A DNA stretch of 64,000 nt from Rhodococcus rhodnii (lineage in GTDB: Bacteria; Actinomycetota; Actinomycetes; Mycobacteriales; Pseudonocardiaceae), in NCBI GenBank assembly GCA_000720375.1, contig JOAA01000037.1, positions 31,376 to 95,375 on the forward strand, given 5' to 3'. The notes beneath the pieces are model-generated. The model made no database searches. It was not told where the DNA came from and was given only the letters and a program-made list of their open reading frames with translations. Position 1 is the stretch's first letter, and each line of letters opens with the position of its first letter. The position numbers and the translations under genes were made by a program. Below are positions 1 to 10,506 of the stretch, in pieces.

Positions 1-828
1 CACGTCCACGCCCGCGGTACGGGCGCGTTCGGCGAGTTCTGGCAAGCCGGATAAGCCGGGTGCCGGCGCCAGGTCTGGGCTGTCCGATCGGAGGACGCCG
101 AGCATTCTGCGCATGTCGTTCAATGTGTCGCGGCTGGTCTGCTCGATGACACGTAGTGCGTCGCGTGCTTCCGACGGGCGTTGGTCGGCGATGTGGTTGG
201 CGATTCCGGCCTTCACGGCGATCAGGCTCATGCTGTGCGCGACTATGTCGTGCAGTTCGCGGGCGATGCGCAGGCGCTCGTCGCTCACCATCGAGTGGGC
301 GAGTTGCTGGGCGGAGCGTTGGGCATACGTGCGGCGGGCGTCCACCCAGCGGCCGACGGCCCACGTCGCGACCATGACCAGGGTGACGAACGCGAGGATG
401 TCCAGGGGCATGCCCGAGAACGTGCCTGTGTTGATGGCCGTGATCGTGACCGCGACCACCCCGCTGCCGAGACCTGCCGCCAAGGACACCACGGGTCTGC
501 GGTTGGTCGCGGCCAGGATGTAGAGCGCGGCCGCGGCGGGGATCCACGGCTCACGGGTGGCGTTGAAGATCGTCGTCAGGACGGCCCCGAGCAGCGTCAA
601 CGCGTACACGGGAACGGGCCACAGCCTGCGGACTGCCATGGGCACGGTCGCGACTAGAGAGATCAGCCAGCCGAACCACAGCGGACCGGTGAAGGGCGGC
701 TGGCTGTCGTCGACGATCGACAGGAAGGAAATGTGCGCGGCCAACAGCGCCACGGCCGCCGCCGTGTCGACCGCGACGAGCTCCCACAGCTTGAGTCTGC
801 GGGCTAGGAAGGGGCGTTGGTCGGGCAT
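1..828 (-). CDS. Two-component sensor histidine kinase, NarL/DesK type (C-terminus beyond window)
   Basis: The frame is open from the ATG at 828 to the window edge, giving 276 residues of a protein whose C-terminus is missing. The first ~155 residues hold several hydrophobic segments, consistent with a membrane-embedded sensor part. The dimerisation/phosphoacceptor motif RIARELHDIVAHSM follows, with the phosphorylated histidine at residue 193. This is the HisKA_3 signature of kinases that pair with NarL/LuxR-type response regulators. The HATPase domain and the partner regulator should lie to the left of the window. Stimulus unknown. The family call is firm; the function is not. Confidence 0.88.
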   Translation of the reverse strand, partial: MPDQRPFLARRLKLWELVAVDTAAAVALLAAHISFLSIVDDSQPPFTGPLWFGWLISLVATVPMAVRRLWPVPVYALTLLGAVLTTIFNATREPWIPAAAALYILAATNRRPVVSLAAGLGSGVVAVTITAINTGTFSGMPLDILAFVTLVMVATWAVGRWVDARRTYAQRSAQQLAHSMVSDERLRIARELHDIVAHSMSLIAVKAGIANHIADQRPSEARDALRVIEQTSRDTLNDMRRMLGVLRSDSPDLAPAPGLSGLPELAERARTAGVDV

Positions 829-918
829 GCACTCAACGTTATCGAAGCTGGTCAGATGGGGCATCCGACTTGGGTCCATCATTCTTGAGGTGGACTCCGA
901 CCAGGGTCTGCGCGTAGG

Positions 919-947
919 TTGACCGCAGTCTTAGACAACTTCATATG
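919..947 (+). promoter_or_regulatory. Probable promoter of glyA-sdaA
   Basis: TTGACC at 919-924 and CATATG at 942-947 are separated by exactly 17 bases. This is a good sigma-70-like (HrdB) promoter, placed so that transcription would begin about 8 bases before the glycine riboswitch. Inferred from spacing and position only. Confidence 0.6.
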
Positions 948-961
948 GGCCGCTACGAGCC

Positions 962-1133
962 GCGGCGGGAGAGTCTCCGCAATGGAGCACCGAAGGAGCA
1001 AGCCTCCCCGCAATCTCTCAGGTACAGCTACCGCCGTGGCCAGGCCACTCTGGAAAGCAGGCTGAAACACGCCTCGCCAACGGTGAAAGCCGCGCAAGCG
1101 GTGAAGCTCTCAGGCACACAGGACAGAGGGGGA
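962..1133 (+). promoter_or_regulatory. Tandem glycine riboswitch upstream of glyA
   Basis: The leader carries the hallmarks of a two-aptamer glycine riboswitch: GGGAGAG at 967-973, CACCGAAGGAGCAA near 989-1002 and CTCTCAGG at 1015-1022 for aptamer I. For aptamer II it has CTCTGGAAAGC near 1049, GGTGAAAGCC at 1082-1091, and CTCTCAGGCACACAGGACAG at 1107-1126. A Shine-Dalgarno sequence (AAGGAGGA, about 1146-1153) and the glyA start follow directly. Glycine riboswitches usually activate glycine-consuming genes, which fits the downstream SHMT and serine dehydratase. Confidence 0.92.
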
Positions 1134-1161
1134 GTTTCCGACGACAAGGAGGAGCTCCCGG

Positions 1162-2403
1162 ATGTTCGACGCCGAACTGTCCACAGTAGACCCCGAAGTT
1201 GCCGGGGCGCTCGCCGCCGAGCTGGCCCGCCAGCGCGGGACACTGGAAATGATCGCCTCCGAGAACTTCGCACCACGAGCCGTGCTCGAAGCACAGGGCT
1301 CGGTGCTGACGAACAAGTACGCCGAGGGCTACCCCGGCCGTCGCTACTACGGCGGCTGTGAACACGTCGACGTCGTCGAGCAACTGGCGATCGACCGGGT
1401 GAAAGCCCTGTTCGGCGCCGAACACGCGAACGTCCAGCCGCACTCGGGCGCGCAGGCGAACGCCGCGGCGATGGCCGCCCTGCTCGAGCCGGGCGACACG
1501 ATCCTCGGCCTCGACCTGGCGCACGGCGGCCACCTCACACACGGCATGCGGATCAACTTCTCCGGCCGCCTCTACAACGTCGTGGCCTACCACGTGGACA
1601 AGGACACCGGCCTTGTCGACATGGCCGAGGTCGAGCAGCTGGCCAAGGAACACCAGCCGAAGCTGATCGTCGCGGGCTGGTCGGCCTACCCGCGGCAGCT
1701 GGATTTCCCGAAGTTCAAGGAGATCGCCGAACAGACCGGCGCCAAGCTCATGGTCGACATGGCGCACTTCGCCGGCCTGGTCGCCGCGGGCCTGCACCCG
1801 AACCCGGTGCCCTTCGCCGACGTCGTCACGACGACCACCCACAAGACCCTGGGTGGCCCACGCGGCGGCGTCATCCTGACCGGCAAGGACCTGGCCAAGA
1901 AGATCAACTCATCGGTGTTCCCCGGTCAGCAGGGTGGGCCGTTGGAGCACGTGATCGCGGCGAAGGCGGTGGCCTTCAAGTTCGCGGCCACCGAGCAGTT
2001 CAAGCAACGCCAGCAGCGCACCCTTGACGGAGCACGCATCCTGGCCGAGCGCTTGCTCGGCGCGGGGCACAACGTGCTCACCGGAGGCACCGACGTGCAC
2101 CTGGTGCTCGTCGACCTCCGAGAGTCCACACTGGACGGGCAGCAGGCCGAGGATCTGCTGCACAGTGTGGGGATCACGGTCAACCGTAACGCCGTGCCGT
2201 TCGACCCCCGGCCGCCGATGGTCACTTCCGGCCTGCGGATCGGCACCGCCGCCCTGGCGGCAAGGGGTTTCGGCACGGCGGAGTTCACGGAGGTTTCCGA
2301 CGTGATTGCCGAGGTACTCCAGCCAGGAGCCGACCTTGCCGCGGCGCGTGCCCGTGTCGAGGCGCTGGCCGGCAAATATCCGCTCTATCCTGGCCTGTCA
2401 TGA
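1162..2403 (+). CDS. glyA: Serine hydroxymethyltransferase
   Basis: This 413-residue PLP enzyme interconverts glycine and serine using the tetrahydrofolate one-carbon pool. The active-site lysine lies in [14 protein letters not shown] (Lys228), and typical SHMT blocks such as [17 protein letters not shown] and the [15 protein letters not shown] region are present. The ATG at 1162 sits 8 bases after a strong AAGGAGGA. Its stop overlaps the sdaA start by four bases (ATGA), so the two are translationally coupled. With a glycine riboswitch in the leader and serine dehydratase downstream, this copy appears to drain glycine through serine to pyruvate rather than serve only biosynthesis. Confidence 0.97.
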   Translation: MFDAELSTVDPEVAGALAAELARQRGTLEMIASENFAPRAVLEAQGSVLTNKYAEGYPGRRYYGGCEHVDVVEQLAIDRVKALFGAEHANVQPHSGAQANAAAMAALLEPGDTILGLDLAHGGHLTHGMRINFSGRLYNVVAYHVDKDTGLVDMAEVEQLAKEHQPKLIVAGWSAYPRQLDFPKFKEIAEQTGAKLMVDMAHFAGLVAAGLHPNPVPFADVVTTTTHKTLGGPRGGVILTGKDLAKKINSSVFPGQQGGPLEHVIAAKAVAFKFAATEQFKQRQQRTLDGARILAERLLGAGHNVLTGGTDVHLVLVDLRESTLDGQQAEDLLHSVGITVNRNAVPFDPRPPMVTSGLRIGTAALAARGFGTAEFTEVSDVIAEVLQPGADLAAARARVEALAGKYPLYPGLS

Positions 2404-3773
2404 CCATCAGCGTTTTCGACCTGTTCAGCATCGGGATCGGGCCGTCCAGTTCACACACGGTCGGCCCGATGCGAGCGGCGCGCACGTTCGCCGCGGGGTT
2501 GGCTGAGCACGGTCTGATCGACCGCACCGAGACCGTGCACGCCGAGCTCTTCGGGTCGCTCGGCGCGACCGGCCACGGCCACGGCAGCCCGAAAGCCGTT
2601 CTGCTCGGGCTGGAAGGCGAACGTCCCGAGGACGTGGACACCGGCACGGTCGACGCGCGGGTCGCGGAAATCCGTGACCGGCAGCGGCTGAAGTTGCTGG
2701 GGCAGAAGGAGATCGTGTTCGTCGAGGACACCGATCTGGTGATGCACCGGCGAAAGTCGTTGCCCGCGCACCCGAACGGGATGAAGTTCGCCGCGTTCGA
2801 CGCGCAGGGCGAACAGATCGCCGCGCACATGTACTACTCGGTCGGCGGCGGGTTCGTCGTGGACGCCGAAACCACCGGCGAGCTGCGGATCGTGCCCGAC
2901 ACGACGGTCGTGCGATACCCGTTCCGCACCGGCGCCGAGCTGCTGGAACACTGTGCCGCAACGGGATTGCCGATCAGCCAGGTGATGCTGGCCAACGAGC
3001 TGTCCTGGCGCACGGAGGACGAGATCAAGACCGGCCTGCTGAAGATCTGGCGCGTGATGCAGGAATGCGTACGCAACGGCTGCCGGCGGGAAGGCGCGCT
3101 CCCCGGCGGACTCAAGGTCCCGAGGCGCGCGAAAGCCCTGCACGACAAGCTGATTCACGAAGACGGGACGCAAGACCCGTTGCATGCCATGGACTGGATC
3201 AGCCTGTACGCGCTGGCTGTCAACGAGGAGAACGCCTCCGGAGGCCGGGTCGTGACGGCCCCGACCAACGGCGCGGCCGGCATCATCCCCGCGGTACTGC
3301 ACTACTACGAGAGGTTCGTACCGAACGCCGACGACGAAGGCGTGATCAGGTTCCTGCTCACGGCCGGTGCGATCGGCGTGATCCTCAAGGAAACGGGCTC
3401 CATTTCCGGCGCGGAGGTCGGCTGCCAGGGCGAAGTCGGCTCGGCGTGCGCGATGGCCGCGGCCGGTCTCGCCGAGGTGCTCGGCGGCACACCGCTGCAG
3501 GTCGAGAACGCAGCCGAGATCGGGCTGGAACACCACCTGGGCCTGACGTGCGACCCGGTCGGCGGGCTTGTGCAGATTCCGTGCATCGAACGCAACGCGG
3601 TCGGCTCGACCAAGGCGGTGCACGCCGCGCGGATCGCGTTGCGCGGCGACGGCTCGCACATCGTTCCGCTGGACAAGGCCATCAAGACGATGCGGGAGAC
3701 CGGTGCGGACATGAGCACGAAGTACAAGGAGACTGCCCGTGGCGGCCTCGCGCTGAACGTCATCGAATGCTGA
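2400..3773 (+). CDS. sdaA: L-serine dehydratase, iron-sulfur type, single chain
   Basis: This 457-residue enzyme deaminates L-serine to pyruvate and ammonia. It carries the fused beta and alpha domains of the E. coli-type enzyme. The three cysteines expected to hold the oxygen-sensitive [4Fe-4S] cluster are visible in [20 protein letters not shown] and IPCIERNA. The N-terminus reads [20 protein letters not shown], typical of the family. It overlaps glyA by four bases and so shares the glycine-riboswitch transcript: excess glycine would be turned to serine and burned to pyruvate. Confidence 0.96.
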   Translation: MTISVFDLFSIGIGPSSSHTVGPMRAARTFAAGLAEHGLIDRTETVHAELFGSLGATGHGHGSPKAVLLGLEGERPEDVDTGTVDARVAEIRDRQRLKLLGQKEIVFVEDTDLVMHRRKSLPAHPNGMKFAAFDAQGEQIAAHMYYSVGGGFVVDAETTGELRIVPDTTVVRYPFRTGAELLEHCAATGLPISQVMLANELSWRTEDEIKTGLLKIWRVMQECVRNGCRREGALPGGLKVPRRAKALHDKLIHEDGTQDPLHAMDWISLYALAVNEENASGGRVVTAPTNGAAGIIPAVLHYYERFVPNADDEGVIRFLLTAGAIGVILKETGSISGAEVGCQGEVGSACAMAAAGLAEVLGGTPLQVENAAEIGLEHHLGLTCDPVGGLVQIPCIERNAVGSTKAVHAARIALRGDGSHIVPLDKAIKTMRETGADMSTKYKETARGGLALNVIEC

Positions 3774-3789
3774 TGCCTACACTGCTGCC

Positions 3790-4518
3790 GTGACCGATTC
3801 GGACGTTTCGACACTGGCCAGCGCCGACGATGCGCTGTTTCGGCCTGTCCGGACGGGCAACGCGTTCGAGGAGACGGTGGAACGCCTGCTCCAGGCCATC
3901 AGACTGGGGGTCGCGGGCCCGGGGGAGCGGCTGCCCGCGGAACGTGACCTGGCGACCCGGCTGAACATCAGCCGGGTCACGCTTCGTGAGGCGATCCGCG
4001 CGCTGCAGGAAGCCGGGTACGTCGAGTCCAGGCGCGGCCGGTACGGCGGCACGTTCGTCAACGAGACCCTGCCGGCGGCCAAACCCGCAGGCAGACAGGT
4101 CGCGCCGAACGAACTGGAAGACGTCCTGACCATGCGCCGAGTGCTCGAAGTCGGCGCGGCTGAGGCGGCTGCGTCCCGACCGCTGACCGACACGGACCGT
4201 ACCTACCTGCGGGATCAGCTGGCTGAGGCCCGGACCGAGGACCTTTCGGAGTACCGGCGCAAGGATTCACGGCTGCACCTGGCGATCGCCGAGGTCGCCG
4301 CGTCGCCGACGTTGACCTCAGCCGTGGCCGACGTGCGGGTCCGGCTGAACCAGCTGCTGGACGCGATTCCCTTGCTGCCGACCAACATCGACCACTCGCA
4401 CACCCAGCACGCGGCGATCGTCGAGTACATCCTCGTCGGGGACGCGGTGGGCGCACGCGACGCGATGGCCGAGCATCTCGAAGGCACCGCGTCCCTGCTG
4501 CGCGGATTCCTGTCCTAG
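3790..4518 (+). CDS. FadR-type GntR family transcriptional regulator
   Basis: 242 residues. An N-terminal winged helix spans roughly residues 20-85 (ERLPAERDLATRLNISRVTLREAIRALQEAGYVESRRGRYGG), and a C-terminal all-helical FCD ligand-binding domain covers about residues 105-235. It lies 16 bases after sdaA on the same strand. A TACACT hexamer (3778-3783) ends six bases before the GTG start and no Shine-Dalgarno is visible, so a leaderless mRNA of its own is possible alongside read-through. It may control glyA-sdaA or the divergent neighbour; the ligand cannot be told from sequence. Confidence 0.9.
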   Translation: MTDSDVSTLASADDALFRPVRTGNAFEETVERLLQAIRLGVAGPGERLPAERDLATRLNISRVTLREAIRALQEAGYVESRRGRYGGTFVNETLPAAKPAGRQVAPNELEDVLTMRRVLEVGAAEAAASRPLTDTDRTYLRDQLAEARTEDLSEYRRKDSRLHLAIAEVAASPTLTSAVADVRVRLNQLLDAIPLLPTNIDHSHTQHAAIVEYILVGDAVGARDAMAEHLEGTASLLRGFLS

Positions 4519-5963
4519 TAGCAAAGTTCACGATTGGCCGCGACGATCGGCCGTGCGGTGGCGCGGCTGACGTTCCAGCTTTGCCACGAGCGGTCGTACA
4601 TCCGGATGTTCGCCCCAGCCAGCGCGCAGGCCCTATGTTGCAGCGGCAGCTTGGCCAGCGCGGGCGCCGCGTCCGCGGAAAGCCTGGACAGGTACTCGAC
4701 GTCGATCTTCCCGGTCGCGTCCAGCCGCTGGACGTTGTGCTCGGCGATCAACCTCTCCGGGTTGAGCACGGCGAAAACCAGCAGACCGCCCAACGCGGAA
4801 CCGGCGATCGCACGCGGTAACCACCGGGCCTCCAACCGGACACCGGCGACGATCACCATGACGTACACCAAGCCGAGCCAGAGCTCGAACGCCTCCACCG
4901 ACAGCCGCAACACCGTGAAGCCGTAAGCCTGCTGGTACGTCCACATCCGGGTGAGCGCGGACGCGACAATCACCAGCACGAGCACGGACAAAGCACCCAG
5001 CAGGCCGCGCAACCAAGCGCGGTCCTTCGATGTCCGCCGCGGCGCCCAACGAATCACGGCCGCCACGACGCCGAGCGTCAACACGGTCACAGCAAGCAGT
5101 TGCCAGAACCCGCTGCGGGCATAGGTGGCGAAGCTGACGTCCTCGGTGTCCAGGACGTACTCGATCCCGCCGAACAACACGGTGAACTGGACGGCGGCGA
5201 ACCCGGCGAACAGCAGCACCAGAATGCCCACGGGCATCGCCCATTCCGTGACCGACAGCCGGGACGGCGGCCGGTCGTCGTCGGGCAGCTCGGGCGGGGC
5301 CGTGATCACCAGGCTGGCGCCGGCCGTAGCCACCGCGACCAGGACGAACATCAGCACCGCGCGGGCGATGAAGTCGCCGTCGATCGAAGGCACGACGTTC
5401 GCCAGGATTTTCGCGAACGCGGCATCCGCACCGGCGAGCAGCGGCACGAAGACCAGCAGCAGAACCGCGCTGATCAGCACCGAGTTGGTGAGCCGCAGTG
5501 CTTTCCTGGTTGTCTTGCGGCGCAACGCACCCAGGCCTCGTGCCACCCAAGGCAGCGCGAGCACGGCGCCGAGCGCGACCGACACCGAGCCGAGCAACAC
5601 GCCCCAGATCGACCGCCCACCCGCGACGGCGAGCGAGGCCGCAGCGACGGCGCCCAACAGGCACATCGCGAACAGCCAGTCCGCGTCACGGAAGACGGTG
5701 ACGGCGACCAACGCCAGCGACAACGTGCCCCAGACGATCGTCCAAGGTTTCAGGCGGCCCATGACCCGCCAAGCCGCTCCGGCGCACACGATCGCCACGA
5801 TCAGGTATCCGATGCCGGATGTGGTCTCGGGTAAGGCGACCGCGCCCGCGGCACCGGCGATCCCGATGGCCAGCAGGGTTCGTGGCGGTGCTGGTTCGGC
5901 CGGTTTCTCCCAGCGCATGATCGTGCTGTAGGTGGCCGGGGTAATAACTGAAGGTGTGTTCAT
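4515..5963 (-). CDS. DUF4173/DUF4153-like integral membrane protein
   Basis: 482 residues with about ten hydrophobic segments and a conserved C-terminal block (ALTRMWTYQQAYGFTVLRL, then LNPERLIAEHNVQR) that I recognise from DUF4173-type proteins. It is convergent with the FadR-like gene, sharing four bases at the ends. On its own strand it lies 58 bases downstream of the sensor kinase, so RR-HK-DUF4173 probably form one operon. This suggests that the membrane protein is linked to the cell-envelope signal sensed by that pair. Biochemical function unknown. Confidence 0.85.
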   Translation of the reverse strand: MNTPSVITPATYSTIMRWEKPAEPAPPRTLLAIGIAGAAGAVALPETTSGIGYLIVAIVCAGAAWRVMGRLKPWTIVWGTLSLALVAVTVFRDADWLFAMCLLGAVAAASLAVAGGRSIWGVLLGSVSVALGAVLALPWVARGLGALRRKTTRKALRLTNSVLISAVLLLVFVPLLAGADAAFAKILANVVPSIDGDFIARAVLMFVLVAVATAGASLVITAPPELPDDDRPPSRLSVTEWAMPVGILVLLFAGFAAVQFTVLFGGIEYVLDTEDVSFATYARSGFWQLLAVTVLTLGVVAAVIRWAPRRTSKDRAWLRGLLGALSVLVLVIVASALTRMWTYQQAYGFTVLRLSVEAFELWLGLVYVMVIVAGVRLEARWLPRAIAGSALGGLLVFAVLNPERLIAEHNVQRLDATGKIDVEYLSRLSADAAPALAKLPLQHRACALAGANIRMYDRSWQSWNVSRATARPIVAANRELCY

Positions 5964-6021
5964 TAATTTCTCCAGGTAGATGCTCGTGAGTGTTTTGGCC
6001 GGTTCTAACCGGACGAACCAC

Positions 6022-6999
6022 TCACGAGGGTTGACCAGGCAGAACGAGACGGATACCGGCCGGTTCGACGACCGAGATCTCGCCCCCGTGCAGGTCCATC
6101 ACCCAACGGGCGATGGCCAGGCCAAGGCCCGTGCCACCGCCCGCTCTCTCCCCTCGGGTGAACCGTTCGAACACGCGCTCACGGTCGGCGGGCGCGATGC
6201 CCGGGCCTTGATCACGGACTTCGATCACCACGCCGCCGTCGCCGACCGGGCGCGACACGATGACGATCTCGCCGCCCTGCGGGCCGTGCCGCATGGCGTT
6301 GTCCAGCAGGTTCCAGATCACCTGGTGCAGCCGGGCCCGGTCGGCGAAAACCTTGCCCGGCCGGACGTCCAGTACGAACCGGGCGTCCCTTCCGGACACC
6401 TCGGCCTCGGCGACGACCTCGTCGAGCATCGGCGACAGCTCGAAGTACTCGCGGTGCAACGGTGTCACGCCAGCGTCCACACGGGACAGATCGAGGAGTT
6501 CGGACACCAGGCGGCCCAAGCGTTCCGTCTGTGACAGGGCTGTCCGCATGGTCGCTGGATCGGGTTCGGCGACCCCGTCGACCACGTTCTCCAACACCGC
6601 GCGCAAGGCGGAGATCGGTGTACGCAGCTCGTGCGACACGTTCGCGATCAGCTCGCGACGCTGCTGATCGGCCGCTTCCAGGTCGGCGGCCATCGTGTTG
6701 AACGCCTGCGCCAGCTCACCGACCTCGTCGCGGGACGTGGCCCTGACTCGCTGCGAGTAGTCCCCACGGGCCATCACACGCGCCGCGGCCGTCATCTGGC
6801 GCAGCGGCCGTGTCATCCCGTGCGCCAGGATCTGTGAGGTCACGATGCCGACTCCGATGGCGATGAGCGAGGTCTGGGTCGGCAGCCAGCCGAGCCGGAT
6901 CCGGAAGTACGCCAGCGCGGCGGCGCCCGCGCCTGCGACCAGCAGGCCGATCTTCATCTTGATCGACCGGATCGGGTCGAGTGGTCTTGGCAGGCTCAT
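6022..6999 (-). CDS. Sensor histidine kinase with HAMP domain
   Basis: 325 residues. Two closely spaced transmembrane segments (about 15-33 and 43-60) leave almost no extracytoplasmic sensor. A HAMP linker follows (TRPLRQMTAAARVMARGDYSQRV), then the HisKA motif NVSHELRTPISALR with the phospho-accepting histidine. The HATPase has a clear N box (WNLLDNAMRHG) and G boxes (DQGPGIAP, GGGTGLGLAIARW). Its start overlaps the end of the response-regulator gene by four bases. The minimal sensor region suggests detection inside the membrane or through a partner such as the downstream DUF4173 protein (inference). Confidence 0.95.
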   Translation of the reverse strand: MSLPRPLDPIRSIKMKIGLLVAGAGAAALAYFRIRLGWLPTQTSLIAIGVGIVTSQILAHGMTRPLRQMTAAARVMARGDYSQRVRATSRDEVGELAQAFNTMAADLEAADQQRRELIANVSHELRTPISALRAVLENVVDGVAEPDPATMRTALSQTERLGRLVSELLDLSRVDAGVTPLHREYFELSPMLDEVVAEAEVSGRDARFVLDVRPGKVFADRARLHQVIWNLLDNAMRHGPQGGEIVIVSRPVGDGGVVIEVRDQGPGIAPADRERVFERFTRGERAGGGTGLGLAIARWVMDLHGGEISVVEPAGIRLVLPGQPS

Positions 7000-7691
7000 T
7001 TGGGCACCTCAAGGGCGTAACCGACACCGTGAACGGTGCGGATGAGATCGGCACCGAGCTTGCGGCGCAGCGCCTTGATGTGGCTGTCCACGGTCCGCGT
7101 GGCCGCCGGGTCCGTCCATCCCCAGATCTCGCTGAGCAAACGCTCGCGTGGCACGACCGCACGCGGCCTGCCTGCCAGGTGTGCGAGCAGCTCGAACTCG
7201 GTCGGCGTCAGATGCGCGGGTTCCCCAGCCCGCTGCACCCGGCGCTCCACCGGGTCGATCTCCAGGTCACCGAGCACGATCGTCGAACCAGGCCGCTTGC
7301 CAAAATGATCAACACTGCGGTCCACGCGCCGCAGCAAGGCGTGCACGCGTGCGGCGAGCTCACGGATCGAGAACGGCTTGGTCATGTAGTCGTCGGCGCC
7401 GACGGCGAGACCGACCAGCAAGTCGGTCTCGTCGTCTCGCGCCGTCAACATCAGCACAGGCACAGGGCGGTGCGCCTGCACCTGACGGCACACCTCCAGG
7501 CCATCGAAACCCGGAAGCATCAGGTCGAGCACGATCAAGTCCGGCACGACCTGCTCGGCCTTCGCCACGGCCGACGGCCCGTCGTGCGCCAGTTCGACCT
7601 CGAAGCCCTCCGCGCGCAGCCGCGCGGCTATCGACTCGGCGATCGTCAGCTCGTCTTCCACAACCAGAATCCGCCGTTGCCCCTCCCGCAT
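6996..7691 (-). CDS. OmpR-family response regulator
   Basis: 231 residues. The receiver domain spans residues 1-120, with acidic pocket E12/D13, phospho-acceptor Asp56 in LIVLDLMLPG, and Lys in DDYMTKPFSIREL. The winged-helix DNA-binding domain covers about residues 135-230 (LTPTEFELLAHLAGRPRAVV; TVDSHIKALRRKLG; IRTVHGVGYALE). It is the first gene of a three-gene operon with the kinase and the DUF4173 protein, and is divergent from the secreted beta-propeller gene across a short intergenic region. Targets unknown. Confidence 0.96.
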   Translation of the reverse strand: MREGQRRILVVEDELTIAESIAARLRAEGFEVELAHDGPSAVAKAEQVVPDLIVLDLMLPGFDGLEVCRQVQAHRPVPVLMLTARDDETDLLVGLAVGADDYMTKPFSIRELAARVHALLRRVDRSVDHFGKRPGSTIVLGDLEIDPVERRVQRAGEPAHLTPTEFELLAHLAGRPRAVVPRERLLSEIWGWTDPAATRTVDSHIKALRRKLGADLIRTVHGVGYALEVPK

Positions 7692-7849
7692 GAACCCGAC
7701 CCTATGCGCGGCGTATGGAGGTGCGAGGGGAGATATGTGAAGGATTTGTGGATGTGCGTGCCCTGTCGATTTGCTGTCGATTGGCCCAATTGGCCGGGTT
7801 CCTGCGAAAGGATCGCCGCGTCAGAAACATGCAAACGATAGGAGTGAGC

Positions 7850-8779
7850 ATGTCCCGAAGACTTGGTGTGCTGGCCGCGGTGCTGGTGGGAGCCGCCCTC
7901 GTCGCGCCGTCGGCTGCCGCCGAGACTGACCGGTCTCCTCGGTTCCCGACCGAGTTCGCCCTGCCGAACGGGTTCATGCCCGAAGGCATCGCGATCGGCG
8001 ACGCACCGACGGCGTACTTCGGCTCACGGCGTGACGGTTCGCTCTTCCGCGTCGATCTGCGGACCGGCAAGGGCGAGGTGTTCTCGCAGGGCCCGGGCAC
8101 CCCGTCGGTCGGCCTCAAGATCGACTCGCGCAAGCGGGTGTTCGTCTCCGGCGGCGCCGGCGGCGACGCGCGTGTCGTGGACGCGCGTTCCGGCGCCGTG
8201 CTCAAGAGCTACAAGTTCGCGGACACCGACACGTTCATCAACGACGTGATCGTGACTGACCGGGCCGCGTACTACACCGATTCACGCAAGGCGGTGCTGT
8301 ACAAGATTCCGTTCGGGCGGCACGGCAAGCTGCCCGAGACCTTCACGCCGATCCCGTTGTCGGGGGATTTCGTCCTGACTCCCGGCGTGAACAACGCCAA
8401 CGGCATCGCCGAGACACCCGACGGCAGAGCCCTGCTGATCGTGCAGAGCAACACCGGGTTCCTGTTCCGGGTCGACCCGGCGACCGGCGTGGCCAAGCGG
8501 GTCGACCTCGGCGCGGAGGTGCTGACCAACGGCGACGGTCTGCTCGTCGAGCGCAACACGCTCTACGTCGTGCAGAACAGGCTGAACACGCTCGCGGTGT
8601 TCAAGCTGAACTGGGCGGGCACCACGGGCAAGCTGGTCACCAAGGTCACCGACCCGCGCTTCGACGTGCCGACCACGGTGGCGTCGTTCGGCAAGCGGCT
8701 GTACCTGCCGAACGCGCGCTTCAACACGCCACCTGAGCCGACCACGACGTACAACGCGGTCGCGATCCCGAAGCCCTAG
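7850..8779 (+). CDS. Secreted SMP-30/NHL-like beta-propeller protein
   Basis: 309 residues. I chose the ATG at 7850 because AGGAG lies 6-10 bases before it and it opens directly into a signal peptide ([20 protein letters not shown], cleavage near SAAAE). The mature part is built of propeller-like strands ([61 protein letters not shown]), resembling SMP-30/gluconolactonase-like proteins. No catalytic assignment is possible. It is divergent from the response regulator, and its last four bases overlap the end of ilvD on the other strand. Confidence 0.8.
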   Translation: MSRRLGVLAAVLVGAALVAPSAAAETDRSPRFPTEFALPNGFMPEGIAIGDAPTAYFGSRRDGSLFRVDLRTGKGEVFSQGPGTPSVGLKIDSRKRVFVSGGAGGDARVVDARSGAVLKSYKFADTDTFINDVIVTDRAAYYTDSRKAVLYKIPFGRHGKLPETFTPIPLSGDFVLTPGVNNANGIAETPDGRALLIVQSNTGFLFRVDPATGVAKRVDLGAEVLTNGDGLLVERNTLYVVQNRLNTLAVFKLNWAGTTGKLVTKVTDPRFDVPTTVASFGKRLYLPNARFNTPPEPTTTYNAVAIPKP

Positions 8780-10440
8780 GAGCAGATGGCTCCCTGAGCT
8801 GCAGAGCCGACGAGGCGGGCGTACTTGGCCAGAACACCGGTCCGCCTCGTCGGCTCCGGCGCTTTCCAGCCGGCCTTGCGTTTCTCCAGCTCCTCCGGCG
8901 TGATCTCCAGATCCAGGGTCCGGGCCTGCATGTCGAGCACGATCCGGTCGCCGTCCTCGACGAAGGCGATCGGCCCGCCGTACGCGGCCTCCGGTGCCAC
9001 GTGCCCGATGCACAGACCCGTTGTGCCACCTGAGAAACGACCGTCGGTCAGCAGCAGGACGTCCTTGCCGAGGCCCGCGCCCTTGATCGCGCCGGTGACC
9101 GCCAGCATCTCGCGCATGCCCGGTCCGCCGCGCGGTCCTTCGTAACGGATCACCACGACGTCGTTGGGCTTCAACGTGGTCAGGGCGTCCATTGCGGCCT
9201 GCTCGCCGTCGAAAACCCTTGCGGTGCCTTCGAACCTGGACGAGTCGAAGCCCGCGCTCTTCACCACCGCGCCTTCCGGCGCCAGGCTGCCGTGCAGGAT
9301 CGTCAGGCCGCCGGTGGGGTGGATCGGGTTGGCCAGCTTGCGGACAACATCACCGTCAAGCTCCGGCGGCGCCAGCTCGTCGAGGTTCTCCCGCAGGGTC
9401 CTGCCGGTCACGGTGAGACAGTCGCCGTTCAGCAATCCCGCGTCCAGCAAGGCTTTCATCACCACGGGCACGCCGCCGACCCGGTCGACCGCGGTCATCA
9501 CGTGCCGCCCGAACGGTTTCACGTCCGCCAGGTGCGGGACGCGGTCACCGATCCTGGTGAAGTCGTCCAGTGTCAACTCGACTTCGGCTTCGTGCGCGAT
9601 CGCCAGCAGGTGCAGTACGGCATTCGTGGAGCCACCCAACGCCATCACGACCGCGATCGCGTTCTCGAACGCCTCCCGCGTCAGGATCTGGCGCGCGGTG
9701 ATGCCTTTCGCGAGCATCCCGACAACGGCCTCGCCGCTGGCGCGAGCGAACGTGTCGCGGCGCCGGTCGACCGACGGCGGGCTCGCCGAACCCGGCAGCG
9801 ACATCCCCAGCGCCTCGGCCGCGCAGGCCATCGTGTTCGCGGTGTACATGCCACCGCACGCGCCCTCACCAGGGCAGATCGCTCGTTCGATCTTGTCGAC
9901 CTCTTCGCGCGTGATCAGGCCACGCGCGCACGCGCCGACAGCCTCGAACGCGTCGATGATCGTGACTTCGCGACCGTCCACAGTGCCCGGCAGAATCGAC
10001 CCGGCGTACAGGAAGACCGCGGCGACGTCGAGCCGTGCGGCCGCCATCAGCATGCCCGGCAGGCTCTTGTCACAGCCGGCGAGCAGGATCGCGCCGTCGA
10101 GCCGTTCGGCCTGCATCACGGTTTCCACCGAGTCCGCGATCACCTCGCGGGACACCAGCGAGAAATGCATGCCCTCATGGCCCATGGAGATGCCGTCGGA
10201 CACGGAAATCGTGCCGAACTCCATCGGGAACCCGCCCGCGGCGTGCACACCCTGCTTGCTCGCCTGGGCGAGGCGCTGCAGGGAGAGGTTGCACGGCGTG
10301 ATCTCGTTCCACGAGGACGCGACGCCGATCTGCGGTTTGGCGAAGTCCTCGTCGCCCATCCCGACCGCCCGGAGCATGCCCCGGGCCGCCGCCCGCTCCA
10401 ACCCATCCGTGACATCGCGGCTACGCGGCTTGAGATCCAT
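8776..10440 (-). CDS. ilvD: Dihydroxy-acid dehydratase
   Basis: This 554-residue Fe-S enzyme makes 2-keto acids in valine, leucine and isoleucine biosynthesis. Cluster and metal-site motifs are visible: [36 protein letters not shown] and [14 protein letters not shown]; the C-terminal [21 protein letters not shown] is diagnostic. The length matches the family. It is encoded alone on the minus strand; other ilv genes are not in the window. The start region reads [20 protein letters not shown], typical of actinobacterial IlvD. Confidence 0.97.
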   Translation of the reverse strand: MDLKPRSRDVTDGLERAAARGMLRAVGMGDEDFAKPQIGVASSWNEITPCNLSLQRLAQASKQGVHAAGGFPMEFGTISVSDGISMGHEGMHFSLVSREVIADSVETVMQAERLDGAILLAGCDKSLPGMLMAAARLDVAAVFLYAGSILPGTVDGREVTIIDAFEAVGACARGLITREEVDKIERAICPGEGACGGMYTANTMACAAEALGMSLPGSASPPSVDRRRDTFARASGEAVVGMLAKGITARQILTREAFENAIAVVMALGGSTNAVLHLLAIAHEAEVELTLDDFTRIGDRVPHLADVKPFGRHVMTAVDRVGGVPVVMKALLDAGLLNGDCLTVTGRTLRENLDELAPPELDGDVVRKLANPIHPTGGLTILHGSLAPEGAVVKSAGFDSSRFEGTARVFDGEQAAMDALTTLKPNDVVVIRYEGPRGGPGMREMLAVTGAIKGAGLGKDVLLLTDGRFSGGTTGLCIGHVAPEAAYGGPIAFVEDGDRIVLDMQARTLDLEITPEELEKRKAGWKAPEPTRRTGVLAKYARLVGSAAQGAICS

Positions 10441-10506
10441 GCCGCGAGCCTAGTGCCGAAATTGAGAGGCGGCTGGTCCCTCGGATGGCTACCATCGTCG
10501 CCGCGT

